Assembly: GCA_002103075.1 (NCBI GenBank)
Contig: DABG01000018.1
Coordinates: forward strand, 124,001 to 188,000
Reading direction: 5' to 3'
DNA from: Candidatus Gastranaerophilales bacterium HUM_9
GTDB taxonomy: Bacteria; Cyanobacteriota; Vampirovibrionia; Gastranaerophilales; Gastranaerophilaceae
Length of the DNA: 64,000 bases
Shown here: positions 24,290 through 31,197 of the stretch, in pieces
Layout of the letters: every line of letters starts with the position of its first letter
Numbering within the stretch: position 1 is the stretch's first letter
The notes under the pieces: generated by a model
The model's database searches: none
The model's input: only the letters and a program-made list of their open reading frames with translations
What the model was told of the DNA's origin: nothing
Translations under genes and position numbers: made by a program

Positions 24290-25144
24290 CTATACCACAT
24301 CTTTAAAATTTATCATCATTCTTTTAGAATGCATCATATACTTATGTGCTTCACGATTTTGTGGATTAATGTCATAAGCTTTTTCAAACGAGCGTTCTGC
24401 ATCTTTATAATTTTGAATAGCAAGATATGACATACCCAAATTAAACCACGCAGATTCGCTATCAGGCTTTAATTTTACAGCTTTTTCGCCATCAAGAATT
24501 GCACCTCTACAATCACGAACAATGAATTTTATACTTGCACGATTGATTAAGGCATCAACATTATTCGGTTCAACCTCAAGCACAACGTCCAAATCCATTA
24601 AAGCCAATCTATATTCTTTTTGTGCATAATAAATCAACGCTCTATTATAATAAGATTGCGTATCATCAGGGTTAAGCTCAATCGCCTTATTTATATCCTC
24701 AACAGCCTTGTTTAATTTCTTTTGTTTTATATAAATTCCTGCACGTGTAACGTAGGCTTGATAACACTTTTCATCAAATAAAATAGCCTTTGTACAGTTC
24801 AAAATAACAGCTTTATCATTACCTAATTTTTCTTCAGTTAAAGCCTTATTAAAATAAAATTTTGAGTTATCAGGCATAAAAGAAATCGCTTTTGTAAAAT
24901 CCTTTAACGCAAGCTCATATTTTCCTGCATAAAACTCTGCAATCCCACGATTATAATAAAGATACGCAGAGCGTTGAACATCAGATATAGCCTTTGTGAA
25001 GCACTCAATCGCCTTGTCATATTCTTTTGAGTTTGTGTAATTTACTCCCATTTCATTATAGTTTGGAATAACATCTTCTGCAAAAGAATTTAAACAAGAT
25101 AGGCTCAACGTCAATATCAAAGCTATTACTATTTTTTTTGTCAT
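24290..25144 (-). CDS. Exported TPR-repeat protein
   Basis: The 284-residue protein starts with a signal peptide (MTKKIVIALILTLSLSCLNSFA, cleavage likely after SFA). About seven tetratricopeptide repeats of 34 residues follow, with the usual pattern W/Y-N-x-G/A...A...Y-x-x-A, for example YNRGIAEFYAGKYELALKDF. TPR arrays mediate protein-protein contacts; this one would act in the periplasm. It begins two bases after the stop of the UPF0173 hydrolase gene and precedes nadK. The partner cannot be read from the sequence. Confidence 0.85.
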   Translation of the reverse strand: MTKKIVIALILTLSLSCLNSFAEDVIPNYNEMGVNYTNSKEYDKAIECFTKAISDVQRSAYLYYNRGIAEFYAGKYELALKDFTKAISFMPDNSKFYFNKALTEEKLGNDKAVILNCTKAILFDEKCYQAYVTRAGIYIKQKKLNKAVEDINKAIELNPDDTQSYYNRALIYYAQKEYRLALMDLDVVLEVEPNNVDALINRASIKFIVRDCRGAILDGEKAVKLKPDSESAWFNLGMSYLAIQNYKDAERSFEKAYDINPQNREAHKYMMHSKRMMINFKDVV

Positions 25145-25146
25145 AA

Positions 25147-25809
25147 CTATATCTCAATACTTTCTTCTATTTTCATAACCACTGGGTTCATACCCAATTT
25201 TTCAATCCCAGCCTTAAACCCATCAATATTAGTTTCAATTTGAGGGAAAGTGTTATAATGCATAGGAATAACATTTTTTGTATTCAACCACTGAGCACCA
25301 ATACAAGCATGTGGAATATCCATAGTAAAATGACCACCTACAGGAAGTATCGAATATTCAGGGTGATAAATTTCTCCAATAACCTTCATCTCAGAATTAA
25401 GCGAAGTATCGCCTGCATGATAAATTTTCTTACCTTCAACATCAAAAATAAACCCTACAGGAGAACCTGTATAAGCACCGTCATCAGAAGAACTTGAATG
25501 AAAGGCAGGAACTGCAATTACACGACCCCAAGGGTATTCTATCCAACCACCTAAAGAAATCCCATTTACGTCAACTCCATATCTTGAACAATGTTTTGCA
25601 AGTTCAAATATAGCAGTAATAACAGCACCTGTTTTCATAGCTATCTGAGGAGCTTTACCTAAATGGTCTGCGTGTCCATGCGTAACAAAAATATCTGTAA
25701 CACCACTACAATCATAATCAGGTGCTTTAACCAAAAATGGATCAATTAAAATTTTGTATTCACCCGTTGTTATTTCAAATGCACTGTGTCCTAAATATTT
25801 AAGTTTCAT
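25147..25809 (-). CDS. UPF0173-family metal-dependent hydrolase
   Basis: The 220-residue protein is a metallo-beta-lactamase-fold hydrolase. It has THGHADH (H44, H46, D48, H49), the HAGDTSL motif and GGHFTM with further metal ligands, in the order seen in UPF0173 proteins. The ATG at 25809 (MKLKYLGHSAFEI) is preferred because AGAAAGGG precedes it; an upstream in-frame start at 25866 has no ribosome site and would add a non-conserved extension. It is the first gene of a three-gene operon with the TPR protein and nadK, and it diverges from ribD. The physiological substrate is not known. Confidence 0.88.
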   Translation of the reverse strand: MKLKYLGHSAFEITTGEYKILIDPFLVKAPDYDCSGVTDIFVTHGHADHLGKAPQIAMKTGAVITAIFELAKHCSRYGVDVNGISLGGWIEYPWGRVIAVPAFHSSSSDDGAYTGSPVGFIFDVEGKKIYHAGDTSLNSEMKVIGEIYHPEYSILPVGGHFTMDIPHACIGAQWLNTKNVIPMHYNTFPQIETNIDGFKAGIEKLGMNPVVMKIEESIEI

Positions 25810-25901
25810 ATTTACCCTTTCTATCGAATATTTTAATTTTTTAAAAATAACTTTTAGATATCGCACTTAAATATTATCATTGTTTAAGTTAAAATACAAA
25901 T

Positions 25902-26954
25902 ATGATAAATTACGAAAAATTAATGAAAAAATGTATAAATTTAGCCAAAAAAGGACGTGGAAAAACAGCACCAAATCCACTTGTTGGGTGTGTTGTTTTA
26001 GATAAAAATAACGAAATAATTTCGACAGGATATCACCACAAATACGGCGAAAACCACGCAGAACGAGATGCACTTTTGAAACTTACAGACGGCTCAGAAA
26101 AAGACGGTACACTTGTTGTGAACCTTGAACCTTGTTCCCACTACGGTAAAACCCCTCCTTGTGCTGATTTAATAATTGAAAGAGGCTTGAAAAAAGTCGT
26201 TATAGGTTGCATTGACGACAACCCAAAGGTTGCAGGAAACGGAATAAAAAAACTTAAAAACGCAGGAATTGAAGTAGTTTTGAATGTTTTAGAAAAAGAA
26301 TGTCGAGAACTTAACGAAATATTTTTTACTAATATCGAAGAACAAAGAACCTTTGTCGCACTAAAAACTGCAACAACTATAGATGGAAAAATTGCCACAA
26401 AAATAGGTGATTCAAAGTGGATTACATCAGATAAATCAAGAAATTATGCAAGAAAATTAAGAACATACTATGACGCAATCTTAACAAGCTCAAACACAGT
26501 TATAGCAGACAATCCAACAATGAAACACAAAACAAAAATTATATTAGATAGAAATTTGAGAACAGACTGGAACTCTGATATCTATAAACAAGGACAAATA
26601 ATTTTGGTTACATCAGAGGATTATTGCGTTGATGAATATCCTTTAAATTTTGAAGTGTTATTATGCCCTGAAAAAAATGGAAAACTAGATTTAAACTACA
26701 TTTTGAAAGAGCTTTATACATCAGGAATTAAATCAATCTTTGTCGAAGCAGGTGGAAAACTTTGTGGAGAATTTGTCAAAGAAAACCTTGTGGATAAAGT
26801 ATATCATTTTATTGCACCAAAAATATTAAATGACAACAGTGGCAGGTCTTGTTTTGATGGCGACAATATTTTAAAAATCAATGATAGCAAGAATTTTAAA
26901 CTTATAGAAACCAAAACACTTGGGTCTGATATTTTAATCACATACAAAATATGA
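25902..26954 (+). CDS. ribD: Bifunctional riboflavin deaminase/reductase RibD
   Basis: The 350-residue enzyme carries out the second and third steps of riboflavin synthesis. The N-terminal deaminase (1-145) has the zinc site HAE (H52, E54) with C78 and C87 (PCSHYGKTPPC). The C-terminal reductase (about 146-350) starts at VALKTATTIDGKIA and includes ITSDKSRNYARKLR. No other rib gene is adjacent and there is no room for an FMN riboswitch. A -10-like TAAAAT (25890-25895) ends six bases before the ATG and no Shine-Dalgarno sequence is visible, so the mRNA may be leaderless. Confidence 0.95.
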   Translation: MINYEKLMKKCINLAKKGRGKTAPNPLVGCVVLDKNNEIISTGYHHKYGENHAERDALLKLTDGSEKDGTLVVNLEPCSHYGKTPPCADLIIERGLKKVVIGCIDDNPKVAGNGIKKLKNAGIEVVLNVLEKECRELNEIFFTNIEEQRTFVALKTATTIDGKIATKIGDSKWITSDKSRNYARKLRTYYDAILTSSNTVIADNPTMKHKTKIILDRNLRTDWNSDIYKQGQIILVTSEDYCVDEYPLNFEVLLCPEKNGKLDLNYILKELYTSGIKSIFVEAGGKLCGEFVKENLVDKVYHFIAPKILNDNSGRSCFDGDNILKINDSKNFKLIETKTLGSDILITYKI

Positions 26955-27096
26955 ACATTTGTAAAGATTTAATCAGTTAATGAAATTGGATAGGGTATAT
27001 ACTCTTTATATACATGTAAGATGAAAAAGTAAATGGTTAACAAACAAGAAATTCCGTTTAATTAAAGAGAGAAAACCCTTCCTAAATGAAAATTTT

Positions 27097-27124
27097 ACTC
27101 CTCAAAAATGAGGAGTTTTTTTTT
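27097..27124 (+). terminator. Strong intrinsic terminator downstream of ribD
   Basis: ACTCCTCA (27097-27104) pairs with TGAGGAGT (27109-27116) around AAAA and is followed by eight T. It lies 140 bases after ribD. A promoter-like TTGGAT-17-TATACA near 26986-27014 would give a short RNA of about 100 nt ending here. The 26955-27424 gap otherwise holds only this and repeats. Confidence 0.75.
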
Positions 27125-27134
27125 GCGTTGAAAA

Positions 27135-27424
27135 TGTTTAAAACGTCATCCTAAATTCATTTCCACTACTGTCCATGATAATTTTAATCCGTCATTGCGA
27201 AAATTTGCAACGCAAATTTGTGGCAATCCATAAATCAACTGTTATGTAAACACAAACTGTCATTCAGAGGGAGTGTAACGACCGAAGAATCCCCCTGAAC
27301 ATGTTAGCAATGGTCATGAAACTGTCTTGGATTATTGTTTCACTTACCTCTCATAAAACAATACTTAATTGTTTTGTTCGGCAGAGTACAAAATCCGCAA
27401 GTTCAGAACAACGCTTTCTTATCA
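27135..27424. repeat. Dispersed repeat cluster D
   Basis: This gap contains CGTCATTGCG...GTGGCAATCCATAAATCAAC (27191-27239), GTCATTCAGAGGGAGTGTAA followed by CGACCGAAGAATCCCCC (27258-27295), and an AAAACAAT/ATTGTTTT hairpin with loop ACTTA followed by TCGGCAGAG (27355-27386). The same units occur in clusters A, C and E in both orientations. No gene is seen. Confidence 0.7.
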
Positions 27425-28258
27425 TCAATCAAAATCAACACTTAACATCTTTTCTTTATTTTTAATACAAGTTGCACAATATGAAGTTTCTAGTCTTACC
27501 GTCTTAGAAAAACTAGAAAAATCGCTACCACAACGTCCTCTATAATCGTTTGCTAAAAATGGACAAGAATAAACCCCGTTTGCTGTCAAAGTACGGCTTG
27601 ACATACAATCAAGCTCACCTGATACGTCTTCAATATTTTCAACCTTATTTTTATCGTTCCATTTATTTATCTGCAAAACGACATTTTCAACACCTGCATC
27701 AATCAACCTTGATTTAAACTCCTCAATCAAAACTTCATCAGGCTCGTTATAATAGTTTGCAACACTAATTATATTAGTGAATTCATATTTATCCAAACAT
27801 TTTAAGGCATACATATTTTGTCTAAAAGAACCACGAGAACGAACATCATCATTTCTTATCTCATCATAATGTGCAAAAGAAAGTTTAAACAAAATTTGGT
27901 TTTCAGATTCATCTTCAACACGTTTCAAAAACCTTGCTTTTTTCTCATTTATCATAGTAGCATTCGTACAAATACAAACATTGGTATATTTTAAACATAG
28001 CCTCAAAATAGCATTCATATCTGGATGAGTCATAGGTTCAGCACCCGTTAGATAAATACAGTTTAAATCTTCACCTTTCAAATCAGATAATGCGTTTTTA
28101 ATTACATCTAGTTTGATAAAATCTTTAACATTTTTAGTTAATGGAAAATCAATATAACACTGTTTACAACGCTTATTACAATTTTTTGCAGTTAATTCTA
28201 TAAAAACATCTTTTAATTCTTTCAAAACACTCACCTGTGATGTAAAAATTCCAGACAT
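27425..28258 (-). CDS. Radical SAM protein with Cys-rich C-terminus
   Basis: The 277-residue protein has the radical SAM cluster motif CxxxCxxC at C27, C31 and C34 (CNKRCKQCY) and the glycine-rich TGAEPMTHPD after the second strand. A C-terminal set of cysteines (CMSSRTLTANGVYSCPFLAN, then RCG and YCATC) resembles a SPASM/twitch-type auxiliary cluster site. Such enzymes often modify peptides or act as maturases, but no peptide substrate gene is adjacent. CAAGGAGG precedes the ATG. The gene is monocistronic. I cannot assign a subfamily. Confidence 0.8.
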   Translation of the reverse strand: MSGIFTSQVSVLKELKDVFIELTAKNCNKRCKQCYIDFPLTKNVKDFIKLDVIKNALSDLKGEDLNCIYLTGAEPMTHPDMNAILRLCLKYTNVCICTNATMINEKKARFLKRVEDESENQILFKLSFAHYDEIRNDDVRSRGSFRQNMYALKCLDKYEFTNIISVANYYNEPDEVLIEEFKSRLIDAGVENVVLQINKWNDKNKVENIEDVSGELDCMSSRTLTANGVYSCPFLANDYRGRCGSDFSSFSKTVRLETSYCATCIKNKEKMLSVDFD

Positions 28259-28374
28259 AAACCCTCCTTGTAGTACTAATAAATTGATATGTGCTCTTTA
28301 AATATTATTATCGTTTTTGAAAATTAAAAATAAATTAGCCAAATGTCTAGAAAATGTTTAGACATTAAAAGTTC

Positions 28375-28610
28375 GCAAGGATTCTTCGCTTGCCATAAAT
28401 AAATACTTACAGCACGCTCTGAATGACGATGGTTTATGTTTGCAGGGATTCCGAAACTGTCTTGAATTTGTTTAAAATGTCATCCTGAAGTTGATTCAGG
28501 ATCCCTCTGAACATCTTCTGTTGGGGTGGAAACCCCAACCTACAATTAAAAGAACCGTTGATTTCTGGATTGCTAGAAAAATTTGTAGGGATTTCAAAAC
28601 TGTATACACA
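28375..28610. repeat. Dispersed repeat cluster E
   Basis: It contains ATTCTTCGCTTGCC...CACGCTCTGAATGAC (28382-28433), GTCATCCTGAAGTTGATTCA (28478-28497), a GTTGGGGT/ACCCCAAC hairpin (28520-28539) and CTGGATTGCTAG (28564-28575). It fills most of the 28259-28665 gap between the radical SAM and transporter genes. Confidence 0.65.
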
Positions 28611-28616
28611 AAAAAC

Positions 28617-28646
28617 TCAGGGGTGGACGTAAACGTCCACCCCTGA
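28617..28646 (-). terminator. Terminator of the nucleoside transporter gene
   Basis: TCAGGGGTGGACG (28617-28629) and CGTCCACCCCTGA (28634-28646) form a perfect 13-bp hairpin with a TAAA loop. On the minus strand it is followed by GTTTTTTG. Confidence 0.8.
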
Positions 28647-28665
28647 ATAAAAACTTTATTTATAA

Positions 28666-29928
28666 TTAGAACAAGATACCTGCAATAGTACCAGACATAT
28701 AACAAGTTAAAGTACCACAAATAAGAGCTCTAACACCCAATTCTGCAAGGTTCTTTCTTTGTTCAGGAGCCATTTCACCAATACCACCAATTTGCACTGC
28801 AATAGAACCAATATTACCAAAACTACACAATGCAAAACTTGCGATTAAAAATGCTTTCTTTGAAATTTGTTCCACAGGAATTGATGTCAAATCCATATAT
28901 GCAACCATTTCGTTTAACACAATCTTTTCACCCATCAAACCACCAACAGTAGTAACATCATGTAATGGAACACCCATAACAAGAGCAAATACAGCGAAAA
29001 TCTTGCCTAAAATAAATTTAAGCGACAAATCAGGTAACCAAGCTAAACCAACATGACAAGTTGTATACAAGAAAGTACCAATACCACCTAAAATCCAGTC
29101 AATCATAGCAACCAAAGCCACAAGTGCTATAATCATAGCTGTAACACTAATACCAACATTCATACCGTCAGCAGCACCTGCAGAAATCGAATCAATTACG
29201 TTAACGTGAGTTTTTTCTACTTCGATATCAATGTTTTTACCTGTTTTAGGTTCACTATCTTCTGGATACATAATTTTTGTTAAAACAAACACACCGGGTG
29301 CAGCCATAACTGATGATGCTAAAACATATTCTGCTGGGATACCCATACCAATATATATTGGCATCATAGCACCTGAAATACAAGCCATACTTCCTGCCAT
29401 ACAAGTCAAAACCTCAGAACGTGTAAGCTCTTTCAAATATGGTTTAATCATAATTTGTGCAACAATTTGACCCACAAAAGAGTTTGCTACAGAACATAAC
29501 GCTTCTGCACCAGATACCTTCATCAATTTATTCATTGCTTTACCTAAACAAGCAACTATTTTCTGCATTATTCCATAGTAATAAAGCACATTTACCAAAA
29601 TCATCATAAAAATACTTGAACAAATAAGTTGTAATGTAAAAATGTGTGCTCCACCACAGAACATATTTTCAAAATCGGGTTTAATAAGTCCACTAAATAC
29701 AAACTGTCCACCCTCTATAGCAAATGTCAAAAGTTTTTCTATAAAACTTCCTATAGATTGAAAAATTAAACGACCAACAGGTACTTTAAATATAAAAACT
29801 GCTAGTGCAACTTGAAGCAAAAACCCCATACCAACAGTTTTAAAATTAATTTTCTTTCTATTATTTGACATTAAATAAGCAATAGCCAAAATAACCACTA
29901 TACCAATAAGACCAACAAATCTTTGCAT
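28666..29928 (-). CDS. Concentrative nucleoside transporter (NupC family)
   Basis: The 420-residue inner-membrane protein has eight or more hydrophobic segments and re-entrant loops. The family signature SGAEALCSVANSFVGQI near residue 138 corresponds to the conserved S-A-x-N-x-F-x-G-Q substrate-binding motif of CNT transporters. MAAPGVFVLTKIMYPE is the second conserved block. It would import nucleosides with sodium or protons. The length is normal. ATGGAGTG lies before the ATG. A promoter with TATAAT lies about 70 bases upstream, and a palindrome TTGGA-N5-TCCAA (29967-29981) sits between them. Confidence 0.92.
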   Translation of the reverse strand: MQRFVGLIGIVVILAIAYLMSNNRKKINFKTVGMGFLLQVALAVFIFKVPVGRLIFQSIGSFIEKLLTFAIEGGQFVFSGLIKPDFENMFCGGAHIFTLQLICSSIFMMILVNVLYYYGIMQKIVACLGKAMNKLMKVSGAEALCSVANSFVGQIVAQIMIKPYLKELTRSEVLTCMAGSMACISGAMMPIYIGMGIPAEYVLASSVMAAPGVFVLTKIMYPEDSEPKTGKNIDIEVEKTHVNVIDSISAGAADGMNVGISVTAMIIALVALVAMIDWILGGIGTFLYTTCHVGLAWLPDLSLKFILGKIFAVFALVMGVPLHDVTTVGGLMGEKIVLNEMVAYMDLTSIPVEQISKKAFLIASFALCSFGNIGSIAVQIGGIGEMAPEQRKNLAELGVRALICGTLTCYMSGTIAGILF

Positions 29929-29995
29929 ACATCACTCCATAGCTAACTATTAAACCATTATACACGTTGGACAAAATCCAAGTGACTTGAGTGAA

Positions 29996-30024
29996 ATTAT
30001 AGCACACTTTTCCTAATTAGTAAA
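29996..30024 (-). promoter_or_regulatory. Promoter of the nucleoside transporter gene
   Basis: On the minus strand -35 TTTACT (30019-30024) and a perfect -10 TATAAT (29996-30001) are 17 bases apart. Confidence 0.5.
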
Positions 30025-30042
30025 ACCCTAAGAGTTACAAAA

Positions 30043-30133
30043 GTGACGACTCAATGCCGTCACCCTGCCCTATCTCGTTGCCAAATAGGAGTTCCTAAAA
30101 GGGATAATCGGGTTTCCTAAGCCCGAAAACCCG
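30043..30133. other. Three-hairpin structured element upstream of nucleoside transporter
   Basis: Three hairpins follow each other: GTGACG/CGTCAC (30043-30063), CCTAT/ATAGG (30069-30089) and CGGGTTT/AAACCCG (30109-30133). The first hairpin on the minus strand reads CAGGGTGACGGCATTGAGTC, similar to CAGGGTGACACCTTGAG in the antisense RNA at 19922. The stretch 29929-30271 otherwise contains promoters. The strand and role are unknown. Confidence 0.35.
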
Positions 30134-30189
30134 TATTCCTATGTTAAACAGCGTTATATTATTATAACAATATTTAACATTATTATTAT

Positions 30190-30204
30190 ACATGTCTAAC
30201 ATGT
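30190..30204. promoter_or_regulatory. Possible operator upstream of XRE regulator
   Basis: Two palindromic ACATGT units (30190-30195 and 30199-30204) are separated by three bases, about 70 bases before the XRE start codon. Autoregulation is plausible for this class but not shown. Confidence 0.3.
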
Positions 30205-30271
30205 GATGTCAATATGTTTAACCTTGTTCTAATAAATGTTTGAGTGAACTATATTAAACTTGGGAGCAAAC

Positions 30272-30604
30272 ATGAAAAATAAACTTCAAGAAAAGTTAGG
30301 TCAAAAAATAAAAAATTTACGCAAAGTCGCAGGAATGAGTCAAGAGACTCTTGCTGAAAAATTAAATATTGCAACTAATACTCTAAGTAACATTGAACGT
30401 GGAAACGCATTTATGACCTCATCAACTCTTGAAAAAATTTCTAATATTTTTCAAATAGAATATTCTGAACTGTTCGACTTTAGTACAGAAAAAGACTGTG
30501 AAAAAATGTACAAAAATATAATAACAAGACTTAACTTAATTAAAGAAAACCCAACAATATTAACATATTTAGATAATATTACAAAAATTTTAATCAACAA
30601 TTAA
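30272..30604 (+). CDS. XRE-family helix-turn-helix regulator
   Basis: The 110-residue protein has an N-terminal Cro/CI-type helix-turn-helix (residues about 8-62: LGQKIKNLRKVAGMSQETLA, then EKLNIATNTLSNIERG). A short helical C-terminal tail follows, with no sensor domain. The ATG at 30272 is chosen because GGGAG lies five bases upstream; a TTG at 30260 is in frame but would place the ribosome site inside the gene. It is monocistronic. Its targets are unknown; the transporter gene is divergent from it. Confidence 0.88.
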   Translation: MKNKLQEKLGQKIKNLRKVAGMSQETLAEKLNIATNTLSNIERGNAFMTSSTLEKISNIFQIEYSELFDFSTEKDCEKMYKNIITRLNLIKENPTILTYLDNITKILINN

Positions 30605-30715
30605 CACCCTTAACAAATGTATATAAATGTTACAAAAAACTTAAAAAATAACAAAAAAATTTAATGAACTACATTATATAAACGTGTGTGTAATTTAATA
30701 GTGGGGAATTAAAAG

Positions 30716-31102
30716 ATGATGAATTCTGTATCATTTAGTGGAAATCCAGTTAGTGCATATCAAACAACAGCACCTAAAAAAACATCTAATGCTAAAAAAG
30801 GTGCTATGATTGGTGCAGGTTTAGGTGTTGCAAACTCAGTTGTTAGCACAGCTATGAAAAAAGACATTCTTAAAGGTACAATTGAAGTATTGACACAATC
30901 AGGTATATCTAAAAACAAAGCGGTTGCTTCAATAGGAGCTGGATTAGCACTTGGCTTAGCTCTTAGCACTGTAACTGGTGCATTAATTGGCGGTGGTATC
31001 GGTAAAATCGTTGACCATTTCAAAAAACCAAAAGCTGATATCTTAGATACTAAATTAGCAAAAGAAGAACCAAAAGAAGCTAAGTTAGATACTGAAGCAT
31101 AA
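30716..31102 (+). CDS. Small F-S-G-N motif glycine-zipper protein
   Basis: The 128-residue protein starts MMNSVSFSGNPV, a short N-terminal F-S-G signature that I associate with many proteins of gut Melainabacteria. Two Gly/Ala-rich hydrophobic stretches follow (about 30-45 and 70-100, for example GAGLALGLALSTVTGALIGG) with GxxxG spacing typical of glycine-zipper membrane proteins. The C-terminus is charged and Lys/Glu-rich. There is no standard signal peptide. GGGGAA lies seven bases before the first ATG. Its function is unknown. Confidence 0.78.
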   Translation: MMNSVSFSGNPVSAYQTTAPKKTSNAKKGAMIGAGLGVANSVVSTAMKKDILKGTIEVLTQSGISKNKAVASIGAGLALGLALSTVTGALIGGGIGKIVDHFKKPKADILDTKLAKEEPKEAKLDTEA

Positions 31103-31124
31103 GTTTTTAAAGAAGTTTTAATTA

Positions 31125-31161
31125 AACAGGGGCGAATTGGTAAAACCAATTCGCCCCTGTT
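31125..31161. terminator. Bidirectional terminator between convergent genes
   Basis: A perfect 17-bp hairpin (31125-31141 with 31145-31161, loop AAA, core CAGGGGCGAATTGG) lies between the small F-S-G protein gene and valS. It is flanked by only short T-runs. Confidence 0.75.
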
Positions 31162-31197
31162 ATTTATTCTATTTTTATTGTGGTATAACCCCAATAC

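Noticed and set aside
28666..29928. Purine riboswitch upstream of the nucleoside transporter
   Set aside because: The upstream region has hairpins but no conserved purine-aptamer core, and the promoter lies downstream of them.
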